DNA of 64,000 nucleotides from Euzebya tangerina. GTDB taxonomy: Bacteria; Actinomycetota; Nitriliruptoria; Euzebyales; Euzebyaceae. This document shows positions 17,554-26,231 of this stretch, piece after piece (the first letter of the stretch is position 1; each line of letters starts with the position of its first letter). The notes beneath the pieces were generated by a model, which did no database searches, had not been told where the DNA came from, and saw nothing but the letters and a program-made list of their open reading frames with translations. The position numbers and the translations under genes were made by a program. The stretch covers positions 3,038,001 to 3,102,000 of the forward strand of contig NZ_PPDK01000001.1 in NCBI RefSeq assembly GCF_003074135.1. The letters run 5' to 3'.

Positions 17554-18048
17554 GTGGATCGGGGCCTGACACTTCTTCTGGTCGCCGCGATGCTCCTCGC
17601 GGCGTCCTGCACGGCGGAGGGCGAGGTGGCCGACGCGCCCGGGGCCTGTGCTGTGGCCGAGGATGCGCGGTCGATCGAGCGCTCCGAGCCCTCACCTGCG
17701 GACGATCTGCTGCAGTGGGCGGGCTTCGAGGCCGTGGAGTCGCTGGACGTGGTGGGATCTGAGGAGCGGTGCGGCCTCGACGCCTATGCAGCTGTGGCGC
17801 TGGAAGGCGATCCGGCGGACGTCGATGCTGCCATCGAGGCGGCGGGCTTCACCGCGCAGCCGACGCCCGGCCTGTCGGTCACCCAGGACCCGGTGGACGC
17901 CGCGTCCTTGGACGACCTGGCCGGCGTCGTCTCCTCAGATCAGGAGTCCTTCCAGAACAGCGCCGGGGAGACCCTGGTGCGGATGTACGTCCGAGGCGGG
18001 CTGCCCGACGGCCGAGAGTTGCTGCACGTCTGGGCCTTCACCACCTAG
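17554..18048 (+). CDS. Small secreted lipoprotein of unknown function
   Basis: Not recognised. With GTG 17554 as start the 164-residue product has a compact lipoprotein signal (RGLTLLLVAAMLLAASC) with the acylated Cys at about residue 18. The mature part is acidic, with two further Cys (GACAVAED and EERCGLD) that may pair, and ends with a beta-rich segment (VRMYVRGGLPDGRELLHVWAFTT). The longer frame upstream overlaps the CWB2 fragment and has no export signal at its N-terminus, so it was rejected. Convergent with the next gene (63-bp gap). Confidence 0.65.
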   Translation: MDRGLTLLLVAAMLLAASCTAEGEVADAPGACAVAEDARSIERSEPSPADDLLQWAGFEAVESLDVVGSEERCGLDAYAAVALEGDPADVDAAIEAAGFTAQPTPGLSVTQDPVDAASLDDLAGVVSSDQESFQNSAGETLVRMYVRGGLPDGRELLHVWAFTT

Positions 18049-18111
18049 GAGAGCCCCCGGCAGCGACCCGGCTCACTCAGACGTCGGATTTCCAGGCCGG
18101 CAGTCCCGCGA

Positions 18112-18861
18112 TCACGACCGTCGTGCCGGAGTTCCACCACTCACGATTGCGGGTGCCGCGGCACGCGTCCACTCAACGTCAGCATCGCACATCAGGAATG
18201 AGTTCGAGATCACGGCGGTCGAGAAGCTGTCGATGAAGTTCGATTCGAGCACGTCGACGGTCACCAAGCGGGCATCACGATGCGACGGCTCCATCCGTGC
18301 CGCCTCGAGGCGCCCGCGCCGGTCCGGCGACAAGCCGACGGATGCACCCAGGCACGTCGCCCCCACCGGATCGCACGCCGCACCAGCGGCGGCATCTGCC
18401 CGGTCGTGCACCTCGGCTCGCATCCCGAAGTGCGTGGCGTCCAACGGTTCGCTTGCCCACCGAAGCTCGAGCCCCGAGGAGGACACCTCGATACGGGCAC
18501 GCTCATGCACGCCCGGGAACCAACGCCCGCCGAGGACGGCAGCAAGTCGTGAGTCCGTGTGCCGGATCGGCACGTACACACCGATCTCGGTCCCGCCGGA
18601 CCCGTCCTCCCACTCGACCGAGATGCGATGCGCTACGGCTCGAAGGCGCTGGCCGAGAGCCACGGGCACGCCGGCGGGTCGGATGCCCTCGATCTCCAAC
18701 ATGCAGCAGCCCACCACCGTGCCCTCGGGGGTCACGTGCGGTCGTACGCCCGCTGGCAGCCGCTCAGCGGCTTCGTCGGGATCGACCAACGCGTTGACGA
18801 GCAGCCGGCGCCGGATCGTCCCACGCACGGTTCGCTGCGACTGTGCCGCACGTCCGGTCAT
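18112..18861 (-). CDS. DUF2071 / acetoacetate-decarboxylase-like protein
   Basis: Likely 249-residue cytoplasmic protein. The sequence RRLLVNALVDPDEAAERLPAGVRPH followed by GCCMLEIEGIRPAGVP and a later VPIRHTDSRLAAVLGGRWFPG resembles DUF2071-type proteins with an acetoacetate-decarboxylase-like fold. The reaction, if any, is unknown. The open frame continues far upstream into glnA on the same strand in another frame, but codon usage and family similarity begin at ATG 18861, 68 bp after glnA ends. The C-terminus (about 190-249) shows no clear domain. Call made from family resemblance only. Confidence 0.6.
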   Translation of the reverse strand: MTGRAAQSQRTVRGTIRRRLLVNALVDPDEAAERLPAGVRPHVTPEGTVVGCCMLEIEGIRPAGVPVALGQRLRAVAHRISVEWEDGSGGTEIGVYVPIRHTDSRLAAVLGGRWFPGVHERARIEVSSSGLELRWASEPLDATHFGMRAEVHDRADAAAGAACDPVGATCLGASVGLSPDRRGRLEAARMEPSHRDARLVTVDVLESNFIDSFSTAVISNSFLMCDADVEWTRAAAPAIVSGGTPARRS

Positions 18862-18929
18862 GATGACCACGCTATCGTCTACGGTGCCGGCCACCGACGT
18901 ACAAGCGTCCAGGTCAGCGGCCTTGCCAC

Positions 18930-20348
18930 TCAGATGTCGTAGTACAACTCGAACTCGTGCGGGTGCGGGCGCAGGCGGAGGGCCGTGACCTCCGACTCCA
19001 TCTTGTAGGCGATGTGGGTGTCGATGAGGTCCTCGGTGAAGACGCCCCCCTCGAGCAGGAACTCGTGGTCGTCGGCTAGAGCGGCGAGCGACTCCTCCAA
19101 GCTGGCGGGGACCGAGGGAAGGTCGCCGAGCGCCTCGGGCCCCAACTCGTAGATGTCCTTGTCCACGGGGTCGGGCGGCTCGATCCGATTGCGAATGCCA
19201 TCGAGCCCGGCCATCAGCATCGCCGAGAACGCGAGGTAGGGGTTGCACGACGGATCCGGCACGCGGAACTCCACCCGCTTGGCCTTCGGTGACTGCGAGA
19301 TCAACGGGATGCGGCAGGCCGCCGAGCGGTTGCGCTGGCTGTACACCAGGTTGACCGGTGCCTCGTACCCCGGAACCAGTCGCTTGTAGCTGTTCGTCGT
19401 CGGGTTGGAGAACGCCAGGATCGACGGGGCGTGGGTGAGCAGCCCACCGATGTAGTGGCGAGCCAACTCGCTGAGACCCGCATACCCGGTCTCGTCGTAG
19501 AACAGCGGTTCGTCGTCCTTCCACAGCGACATGTGGGTGTGCATGCCCGAGCCGTTCTCGAAGAAGACCGGCTTCGGCATGAAGGTCGCGCTCCGCCCGT
19601 TGCGATGAGCGACGTTCTTCACGATGTACTTGAACAGCATCACCTGATCGGCGCACTGGGCCAGTGGAGCGAAGCGGAAGTCGATCTCGGCCTGCCCGGC
19701 CGTGCCGACCTCGTGGTGCTGCAACTCGACCTCGATGCCGGCCCGCTCCAGTTCGACGACCATCTCAGAGCGCAGGTCGGTGAAGTGGTCAGCCGGGGGA
19801 GTGGGGAAGTAGCCCTGCTTGTAGCGGATCTTGTGACCCAGGTTGGGCCCCTCGTCCTTGGCGGTGTTCCACGCCGCCTCGACGGAGTCGAGCGCGTACA
19901 TCGAGCCCTTCGGCTCGGAGATGAAGCGGACGTCGTCGAAGATGAAGAACTCGGCCTCAGGGCCGACGAAGCACGTGTCGGCGATGCCAGTCGACTGTAG
20001 GTAGGCCTCCGCCTTCTGCGCGATGTACCGCGGGTCACGCGAGTAGGACTGCCCCGTCAGAGGGTCCTTGACGAAGCAGTTCAGGATCAGCGTGGAGTGC
20101 TGCCGGAAGGGGTCCACCACCGCCGTCGAGGCATCCGGGACCAACAGCATGTCCGACTCCTGGATGTCCTGGAAGCCGCGAACGGACGAGCCGTCGAACC
20201 CGAGGCCGTCGGTGAACACCTCCTCGGTCAACTGATGACTGGGCAGGGTGTAGTGCTGCATGAGACCAGGCAGATCGACGAAGCGGAAGTCGATGAAGCG
20301 GATCTCCTCCGCCTCGATCCGATTGATGACGTCTTCGGCGGTGGTCAT
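18930..20348 (-). CDS. glnA: Type I glutamine synthetase GlnA (adenylylatable GSI-beta)
   Basis: Main ammonia-assimilating enzyme, forming a dodecamer in the cytoplasm. The 472 residues match GSI-beta length. Visible are [10 protein letters not shown], the metal-binding [11 protein letters not shown], the [20 protein letters not shown] catalytic stretch and [13 protein letters not shown]. The adenylylation site is present: Tyr at about residue 400 in [16 protein letters not shown]. This makes it the expected GlnE substrate in this window, in contrast to the GSI-alpha enzyme at 1358-2683. Its ATG overlaps the mscS stop by 4 bp (ATGA), so translation is coupled to a mechanosensitive channel gene. 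A GGAG-like sequence precedes the start. Confidence 0.95.
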   Translation of the reverse strand: MTTAEDVINRIEAEEIRFIDFRFVDLPGLMQHYTLPSHQLTEEVFTDGLGFDGSSVRGFQDIQESDMLLVPDASTAVVDPFRQHSTLILNCFVKDPLTGQSYSRDPRYIAQKAEAYLQSTGIADTCFVGPEAEFFIFDDVRFISEPKGSMYALDSVEAAWNTAKDEGPNLGHKIRYKQGYFPTPPADHFTDLRSEMVVELERAGIEVELQHHEVGTAGQAEIDFRFAPLAQCADQVMLFKYIVKNVAHRNGRSATFMPKPVFFENGSGMHTHMSLWKDDEPLFYDETGYAGLSELARHYIGGLLTHAPSILAFSNPTTNSYKRLVPGYEAPVNLVYSQRNRSAACRIPLISQSPKAKRVEFRVPDPSCNPYLAFSAMLMAGLDGIRNRIEPPDPVDKDIYELGPEALGDLPSVPASLEESLAALADDHEFLLEGGVFTEDLIDTHIAYKMESEVTALRLRPHPHEFELYYDI

Positions 20349-21481
20349 GAGGGCTCCTCCGTTGGCTCAGATTCGTGGACCCTACCGTCTTCCTGACCCT
20401 GGGGGGATGCCGACGCCGGAATACCTGCTGCCGGGTCTGCGTCGTTCTTCACCCAGATCGTGCGCTGCGGGAACGGGATCTCGATCCCCTCGGCATCGAA
20501 TGCCTTCTTGATGCGTGCACGGAACTCCCGATTGACCCGCCACTGCTCGGCGGGCAGGACCTTCATGACCAGTCGAAGGACCACCTCGTTGGGTCCGAAC
20601 TGCTCGATGCCCCAGAGCTCAGGCTCCTCGAGGATGAAGGGATCCCACTCCTCGTCGACGGCCATGCCGTGCGCCACCTCGGCGATCACCTCACCAGCTC
20701 GGTCCAGGTCCGTGTCGTAGGCCACCGCGATGTCCAGCAACGACCGGGACCACAGCTGGGACTTGTTGCCGACGCGCACGATCTCACCGTTCGGCACGTG
20801 CCAGACCGTGCCCTCGACGTCCCGCAGTCGCGTGACGCGCAGCGTGATGCCCTCCACCACACCCGTGGCCTCGCCGACGTCGACGACGTCGCCCACACCG
20901 TACTGATCCTCGAGGATCATGAAGATGCCGGAGAGGAAGTCCTTGACCAGCGACTGCGCGCCGAAGCCGAGGGCAACGCCGACGACACCCGCGCCGGCCA
21001 CCAGCGGACCGATGTCGATGTTGACCTGCGACAGGGCGATGAACACCGCGATCAGGTAGATCACGAACACGGCGATGCTGCCGAGGACGGTCGCGATGGT
21101 CTCGGCGCGCTGCTCCTTCCGTGCGTCCACGGCCACCTGCGCTTCTGAGCTGAGCGCCGAGCCGAAGCCCGGCGCCCGCCGGGTGATCCGCTGCAACGCG
21201 CTACGACTCTCCGAGGCCGTCCGGGTGACCGAGCTGTGGATGATCCGCTTGGCGATGCGCGAGACGATCACGGCTCCGACGAAGATCAGCACGATCGTGA
21301 TCAGGACGGGGAGGATCTGCCCCACGAGGGCCGCCAGCGTCTCGCTTCCGGTGACGTCGAGCACCCAGGAGCAGATCACGTCGTCGGTGCCACAGCCCAA
21401 ATCGACCTCCGGGACGACGTCGCCGAGGTCTGTGTCGTCAGCGGGCGTCTCCGTGGCGTCCTGTGCAAGCAGCAGCGTCAT
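20345..21481 (-). CDS. MscS family mechanosensitive ion channel
   Basis: Membrane channel opened by membrane tension during hypo-osmotic shock. From ATG 21481 (378 residues; GGAG about 4 nt upstream, in preference to GTG 21499) there is a short extracytoplasmic N-terminus, TM1 (about 52-75), TM2 (about 127-150) and the pore helix TM3 with the Gly/Ala-rich pattern [22 protein letters not shown]. The beta domain follows ([30 protein letters not shown]), then the alpha/beta C-terminal domain ending in IPFPQRT. The acidic tail (about 350-378) is variable. The gene is coupled to glnA by a 4-bp overlap, an unexpected operon partner that may link osmotic adjustment and glutamine/glutamate pools. Confidence 0.92.
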   Translation of the reverse strand: MTLLLAQDATETPADDTDLGDVVPEVDLGCGTDDVICSWVLDVTGSETLAALVGQILPVLITIVLIFVGAVIVSRIAKRIIHSSVTRTASESRSALQRITRRAPGFGSALSSEAQVAVDARKEQRAETIATVLGSIAVFVIYLIAVFIALSQVNIDIGPLVAGAGVVGVALGFGAQSLVKDFLSGIFMILEDQYGVGDVVDVGEATGVVEGITLRVTRLRDVEGTVWHVPNGEIVRVGNKSQLWSRSLLDIAVAYDTDLDRAGEVIAEVAHGMAVDEEWDPFILEEPELWGIEQFGPNEVVLRLVMKVLPAEQWRVNREFRARIKKAFDAEGIEIPFPQRTIWVKNDADPAAGIPASASPQGQEDGRVHESEPTEEPS

Positions 21482-21544
21482 GGGCTCCGAGGGTGACACG
21501 CAGCCACGCCGCTGCCCACGACGACGACTAGCCGTTCCGGGAAG

Positions 21545-21640
21545 GCCGGCTCAAGATCAGTGGTCGCCGGAGGGCCGGCTCGGGATCACTGGTCGCCGGA
21601 CGGCCGGCTCGGGATCACTGGTCGCCGGAAGGCCGGCTCC
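21545..21640. repeat. 29-bp tandem repeat with hairpins over the lipA 3' end
   Basis: Three contiguous 29-bp units (21545-21573, 21574-21602, 21603-21631) plus the first nine bases of a fourth. Each junction contains the palindrome GCCGG-N4-CCGGC (21566-21579, 21595-21608, 21624-21637). On the minus strand each unit can encode SRPSGDQ or a close variant followed by a stop, and the innermost unit supplies the real lipA terminus. The array may act as serial transcription terminators. There are no spacers, so it is not a CRISPR. Confidence 0.8.
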
Positions 21641-22586
21641 ACGCCCCCGCGTTCACCGCTTGCTCCCCCGCCATGAACGAGGAGCGCACCAGTGGGCCGG
21701 CCTCCACGTGATCGAAGCCGAGCCGCTCCCCGTACTCCCGGTACCGGTCGTACTCGGCCGGCTCGGCGAAGCGCTGCAGGGCCAGGTGCTTGTGGGTCGG
21801 CTGCAGGTACTGCCCGATGGTCAGGATCTGGCACCCCGCCTCAGCCAGGTCGTCCATCGCCTCATAGACCTCGGCCTCGGTCTCACCCATCCCCAAGATC
21901 AGGTTCGACTTCCGGGCGATGTGCGGCGCCCACTCCCGGGTACGCGACAACACCTCGAGCGACCGGTCGTAGCGGAACGCCGGCCGGGTGTGGCGGAAGA
22001 CCCGACGGACGGTCTCGAGGTTGTGGGCCAACACCTCGGGCTCGGCCGACAGGACCTCACGAAGCCCGTCCTCAGACCCGGAGAAGTCCGGGATCAGCAG
22101 CTCGACGCCACAGTTCGGGACCAACTCGTGGATCTGCCTGGCCGTCTCGGCGTACAGCCACGCGCCCCCGTCGTCCAGGTCGTCACGCGCGACACCGGTG
22201 ACGACCGCGAAGTGCAGCCCCATCTGGGCCACCGTCTCCGCCACGCGGCGCGGCTCGTCGGTGTCGTAGGAGGCGGGCTTGCCCGTCGAGATCTGGCAGA
22301 ACCCACAGCGCCGGGTGCAGTCCTCGCCACCGATCAGGAAGGAGGCCTCGCGCTGTTCCCAGCACTGGTGGATGTTCGGACAGGCCGCCTCCTCACAGAC
22401 CGTGTGGAGCGCGGCCCCCCGCATCGTCTTCTTCAGCTCGCGGTAGTTCGGCCCGGCCAGGGGGATGTGCCGTTTCATCCACTCCGGCTTGCGTTCGGCG
22501 ACGGAGGGGACGCCGACGACCGTCAGGCGACGCGCGCCCTCGGGGATCTGGGTGGCGGACGCGGGGCTGGCTTCGATGGTGCTCAT
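21615..22586 (-). CDS. lipA: Lipoyl synthase (radical SAM)
   Basis: Inserts two sulfur atoms into protein-bound octanoyl groups to make lipoyl cofactors. The 323-residue protein carries the auxiliary cluster cysteines Cys64, Cys69 and Cys75 (CEEAACPNIHQC), the radical SAM motif Cys90, Cys94 and Cys97 (CTRRCGFC) and the C-terminal RSSFMA serine that ligates the auxiliary cluster. The start is ATG 22586, 49 bp after lipB; the open frame upstream into lipB is a shadow. The last residues (SRPSGDQ) are encoded by the 29-bp tandem repeat. Clients in the window are the two lipoyl domains of the E2 protein at 27996-29870. Confidence 0.95.
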   Translation of the reverse strand: MSTIEASPASATQIPEGARRLTVVGVPSVAERKPEWMKRHIPLAGPNYRELKKTMRGAALHTVCEEAACPNIHQCWEQREASFLIGGEDCTRRCGFCQISTGKPASYDTDEPRRVAETVAQMGLHFAVVTGVARDDLDDGGAWLYAETARQIHELVPNCGVELLIPDFSGSEDGLREVLSAEPEVLAHNLETVRRVFRHTRPAFRYDRSLEVLSRTREWAPHIARKSNLILGMGETEAEVYEAMDDLAEAGCQILTIGQYLQPTHKHLALQRFAEPAEYDRYREYGERLGFDHVEAGPLVRSSFMAGEQAVNAGAWSRPSGDQ

Positions 22587-22635
22587 GGGGCAGTCCCCAT
22601 GGTAGTCACCCTGTCGACCCGGAACGCCCCCACGG

Positions 22636-23319
22636 TCACACCGCCGACAGCCCCAGGTCCTCGACCGTGACGGGTTGGAGGGTGCGCTCCAGCGTCCGGC
22701 CGAGTGCGGCGCCGAGCCGGGCTGAAGCACCCTCGATGTCGGCGCGGGCACCCAACTCCGTCAGCGACGTGACCCCGCCGTCGGTGATGCCGCACGGCAC
22801 GATGCCGTCGAAGTCTCTCATGTCGGGCGAGACGTTCAGTGCCACGCCGTGTTTGGTCACGCCGCGGGTGATCCGAATGCCGATCGCGGCGATCTTCTCC
22901 GGTGGGGTCCCGTCGACCCAGACCCCGGGGTATCCGGGTCGACGGTCGCACGTCACACCGAAGCTCGCGACCGTCGTGATGAGCGCTTCCTCCAGCGCCG
23001 TGACGTACGCCTTGGCCGCGCCTGTCCGTGGGACGCGCATGATCGGGTAGGCCACGACCTGCCCGGGGCCGTGGTAGGTGAGATCTCCGCCCCGGTCGAT
23101 CCGGATGACTGGGATGTCGGGGCGGGCTCCCGTCACGCTGGCCTCGACATCGGCATTGCGCCCGGCGGTGTACACGGCCGGATGGGTGAGGAGCAGCAGG
23201 ACGTCGTCGATCTCGTCCGCCTGTCTTGCCGCCACCAGTCGGTCCTGCCAGCCCAAGGCGACCGCGTAGGGCACCTCGCCCACCGAGACCTTGTACATGA
23301 GCCCGGTCGGTGACGCCAT
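22636..23319 (-). CDS. lipB: Lipoyl(octanoyl) transferase LipB
   Basis: Transfers octanoate from acyl carrier protein to lipoyl domains, the step before LipA. From ATG 23319 the protein has 227 residues, with RGGDLTYHGPGQVVAYPI, the catalytic Lys156 (TRGVTKHGVALNV) and the catalytic Cys176 (GIVPCGI). Upstream frame sequence lacks family similarity, so this start is preferred; ATG 23334 is a nearby alternative. It probably forms an operon with lipA and is divergent from a nitroreductase gene. Confidence 0.94.
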   Translation of the reverse strand: MASPTGLMYKVSVGEVPYAVALGWQDRLVAARQADEIDDVLLLLTHPAVYTAGRNADVEASVTGARPDIPVIRIDRGGDLTYHGPGQVVAYPIMRVPRTGAAKAYVTALEEALITTVASFGVTCDRRPGYPGVWVDGTPPEKIAAIGIRITRGVTKHGVALNVSPDMRDFDGIVPCGITDGGVTSLTELGARADIEGASARLGAALGRTLERTLQPVTVEDLGLSAV

Positions 23320-23446
23320 GGGACCACTCTGCATCACCCCGCAACACCGGCAACGTGGGTCGAGCTTCACGGCGAGTGAGTTCAGCTGAGCGCCGTCCGC
23401 CGACCCTGCGGGAAGGATGGCGATCGGTGGGACGTTGCTGGGGACC

Positions 23447-24055
23447 ATGACCACCATGGGATCCGCCAGCAAGGCCGCCGACACGCGTGTTCCGATTCAC
23501 CCCCTGCTCGCCGACCGTTGGAGTCCACGGGCCTTCGACGCCGACCACCACCTGGACGATGAGGACCTCGCCGGGCTCTTCGAGGCCGCACGCTGGGCGC
23601 CCTCCGGCAACAACAGCCAGCCCTGGCGGTTCGTCGTCGGCCGACGTGATGATGCGGTCCACCGCCAGCTCTTCGATGCGCTCAAGCCCGGCAACCAGAC
23701 GTGGGCCGGGGCCGCCTCCGTCCTCATCCTGGCCGTGGTCAACACCGAACGTCCGGACGGGTCGACGCTCCGCCACGCCGAGTACGACACCGGCGGGGCC
23801 GTCGCGCTGCTGACGGTGGAGGCGACGCACCGGGGTCTGTGGGTGCACCAGATGGCCGGCTTCTCGGTCGAGCGAGCTGCCGAGTCGATCGGGATCGACC
23901 ACCCCTACCGGCCGCTGACGATGATTGCCGTCGGCCGACGGGTCGCCGCCGATGTGCTGGAGGACGATCTGGCTGCCAAGGAGGTGGCCGAACGCAAACG
24001 CCGCCCCCTCTCGGAGACGGCGTTTGGTGCGTGGCAGGTGTCGTTGGGATTGTGA
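23447..24055 (+). CDS. Nitroreductase family protein
   Basis: FMN-dependent NAD(P)H oxidoreductase of the nitroreductase superfamily, about 202 residues from ATG 23447 (ATG 23417 and 23456 are alternatives). Family features are the N-terminal RWSPRAFD, the phosphate/FMN-binding AARWAPSGNNSQPWRF and the central GGAVALLTVEATHRGLWVHQMAGF. The C-terminal KRRPLSETAF is the usual end of this subfamily. The substrate is unknown. It is divergent from lipB and convergent with the lipoprotein downstream. Confidence 0.88.
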   Translation: MTTMGSASKAADTRVPIHPLLADRWSPRAFDADHHLDDEDLAGLFEAARWAPSGNNSQPWRFVVGRRDDAVHRQLFDALKPGNQTWAGAASVLILAVVNTERPDGSTLRHAEYDTGGAVALLTVEATHRGLWVHQMAGFSVERAAESIGIDHPYRPLTMIAVGRRVAADVLEDDLAAKEVAERKRRPLSETAFGAWQVSLGL

Positions 24056-24067
24056 CCTGTCGAAAGA

Positions 24068-24733
24068 CTACTGACCGATCCCACAGGTCTCGCCGGCCTC
24101 GGTGGCAGCCTCCTGCAACCCGGGTGGCGGGTTCGTGCCGGCGGCCGACAGGTCACCGAGCGTGAAGCCGGCATTGGTCAGCTCGTCGAAGATGCATCCA
24201 GCCTGCTCCTCGGTGGCGCCGGTGGCGACGAAGCCCTGGATGAAGGCGGCACGGACGGCCTCAGGGTCCTGGTCCGCTGCGGCGTTGGCGAAGTCGCCCA
24301 ACTGCTCTGGGGACAGGCACTGGCCGAGGTTGGCCGAGGCGGTCGCAAATGCCTCAGGGTCGGCCGGGGCCTGGCCGCTGCCCACGGCAGCCACATCCTC
24401 CATGGAGACCCCCTCGGCGGCGTAGACGTCGATCACGCAGTTGGCGTCCTCCTCGGACAGACCAGCAGCCAGGAACTCCTGCACGGCCTGCTCGCGGACG
24501 GGGTCGTCGGCACGGTCCTCCTCCTCGGCGACCAACTCGTCCTCCGGCGTGGTCTCCTCGGCGGTCGGCTCTGCGGTGGTGGGCTCGGCTTCAGGCTCCG
24601 GCGTGGTGGCCTCGGCAGCCTCGGTCGGCTCCTCGGTCGCGTCGTCGCTGTCCGCGTCTCCGCCGCACGCAGCCAGGACCAGCGCGAGGACGAGGAGCAG
24701 CATCGTGAGGAGTCGTGAAGTTCGGAGTGGCAT
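24068..24733 (-). CDS. Lipoprotein with acidic stalk and duplicated two-Cys module
   Basis: Function not recognised. The 221 residues begin with a lipoprotein signal (LLLVLALVLAACGG, acylated Cys about 23), then a Glu/Thr/Pro-rich stalk (about 25-75). The rest is an internal duplication: EFLAAGLSEEDANCVIDV...GQC and GFVATGATEEQAGCIFDE...ETC. Each copy has two Cys about 45 residues apart, presumably forming one disulfide per module. Similar helical two-Cys modules occur in actinobacterial secreted proteins of unknown role. It is divergent from hisS (83 bp). Confidence 0.75.
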   Translation of the reverse strand: MPLRTSRLLTMLLLVLALVLAACGGDADSDDATEEPTEAAEATTPEPEAEPTTAEPTAEETTPEDELVAEEEDRADDPVREQAVQEFLAAGLSEEDANCVIDVYAAEGVSMEDVAAVGSGQAPADPEAFATASANLGQCLSPEQLGDFANAAADQDPEAVRAAFIQGFVATGATEEQAGCIFDELTNAGFTLGDLSAAGTNPPPGLQEAATEAGETCGIGQ

Positions 24734-24816
24734 GGATTCTCACCTTCTGTTGAGGTCGGTGGGGAGTGAACGGGCGTCGGCCGGGTGCGGCGGGCGGCTG
24801 GCAGGATGGCTGCCTC

Positions 24817-26160
24817 ATGGACGTCATCCCCCCGCGCACACCACCTGGAACCATGGAATTGCTGCCGTTGCAGCAGGTGGCCTTCCAGCTGATGGTAGCC
24901 CGCATCCAAGCCGCCTTCGAACGCTTCGGGTTCCTGCCCATCGAAACTCCGGCGTTCGAGGTCGCTGACGTCCTGCTCAGCAAGTCCGGCGGAGAGACGG
25001 AGAAGCAGGTCTACTTCGTCCAGTCGACCGGATCGCTCGAGCAGGGCAACGCACCGGATCTCGCGCTGCGCTTCGACCTGACGGTCCCGACCGCCCGCTA
25101 TGTCGCTGAGCACGAGCACGACCTCGCGTTCCCCTTCCGCCGCTACCAGATCCAACGGGTCTATCGGGGCGAACGCGCGCAGAAGGGACGGTACCGGGAG
25201 TTCCTGCAGTGCGACATCGACGTCATCGGCCGGGGCAGCCTGAGCGTCCAACACGACGCGGAGATCCCAGCGCTGATCCACCAGGTCTTCACCGACCTGG
25301 ACATCGGTGGGTTCGAGATCAACCTCAACAACCGCAAGGTCCTCAAGGGTCTGTTCACCTCACTCGGCGTGGCGGATGCCGAGGCCCAGACGGCCGCCTT
25401 GCGAACCATCGACAAGCTGGACAAGTTGCCGCCCGAGACGGTCCGCTCGGCTCTGACCGACACGGACATCGGGCTGTCGGAGGAGGCCGCGACCTCCCTG
25501 CTGACCTTCGCCGACTTCCAGGGGGATGCCGCCGCCACGCTGGCCCACCTCGACGGCCTCGGCATCGAGGACCCGGTGTTCGCCGAGGGCGTCGGTGAGC
25601 TGCGCACGGTTGCGGAGGGGCTGACCGCCTACGGCATCCCCGAGTCGCAGTGGCGCATCAACCTGGCCATCGCTCGTGGCCTGGACTACTACACCGGCAC
25701 GGTCTATGAGACCTTCCTGACCGACCACCGCGGGATCGGGTCGGTGTGCTCGGGCGGACGGTACGACGACCTGGCCTCGCTGTACACGAAGTCGACCTTG
25801 CCGGGGGTCGGCATCTCGATCGGTCTGACCCGGCTGTTCTACGCGCTGGATCAGGCCGGCTTGGTCGCCGACGCCTCGACGGTGGACGTGTTGGTCACCC
25901 AGATGGACCCGGCGCTCTCCGCTGAGTACGCCGGCATCGGTCGCGACCTGCGCGACGCCGGCCTCAACACCGAGGTCCACCTGCAGCCCGCCAAGCTGGG
26001 CAAGCAGTTGGCGTACGCCGACCGGATCGGCGCGCGGTTCGCCGTCATCCTCGGCTCGCGGGAGCTGGAGGAGGGAGTCGTGACCGTCAAGGACCTGACC
26101 ACCGGCGGACAGGAATCGGTGCCACGCGGCGACCTGGCAGCGGCACTGGCCACTCGATGA
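24817..26160 (+). CDS. hisS: Histidyl-tRNA synthetase
   Basis: Class II aminoacyl-tRNA synthetase charging tRNA-His. From ATG 24817 (447 residues) the N-terminal PPGTMELLP segment, motif 2 ([22 protein letters not shown]), the histidine-specific motifs [13 protein letters not shown] and GGRYDDL, motif 3 ([12 protein letters not shown]) and an anticodon-binding C-terminal domain ([11 protein letters not shown] onward) are all visible. The start was chosen from the family N-terminus; the in-frame extension to 24766 has no similarity. There is no obvious Shine-Dalgarno. It stands alone, 71 bp before an arylsulfotransferase-like gene. Confidence 0.95.
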   Translation: MDVIPPRTPPGTMELLPLQQVAFQLMVARIQAAFERFGFLPIETPAFEVADVLLSKSGGETEKQVYFVQSTGSLEQGNAPDLALRFDLTVPTARYVAEHEHDLAFPFRRYQIQRVYRGERAQKGRYREFLQCDIDVIGRGSLSVQHDAEIPALIHQVFTDLDIGGFEINLNNRKVLKGLFTSLGVADAEAQTAALRTIDKLDKLPPETVRSALTDTDIGLSEEAATSLLTFADFQGDAAATLAHLDGLGIEDPVFAEGVGELRTVAEGLTAYGIPESQWRINLAIARGLDYYTGTVYETFLTDHRGIGSVCSGGRYDDLASLYTKSTLPGVGISIGLTRLFYALDQAGLVADASTVDVLVTQMDPALSAEYAGIGRDLRDAGLNTEVHLQPAKLGKQLAYADRIGARFAVILGSRELEEGVVTVKDLTTGGQESVPRGDLAAALATR

Positions 26161-26231
26161 GGGGCTGCGGTCCAGGCGACCTCGCCTGATCGGTCACTGG
26201 TCCCGCCTCCGGTCCACCACATCATGGAGGG

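Noticed and set aside
18862-19656. N-terminal extension of the DUF2071-like frame into glnA
   Set aside because: This part is an out-of-frame reading of glnA; family similarity starts at ATG 18861.
21545-21640. Possible CRISPR because of 29-bp repeat units
   Set aside because: Units are contiguous without spacers and lie over the lipA 3' end; no cas genes nearby.
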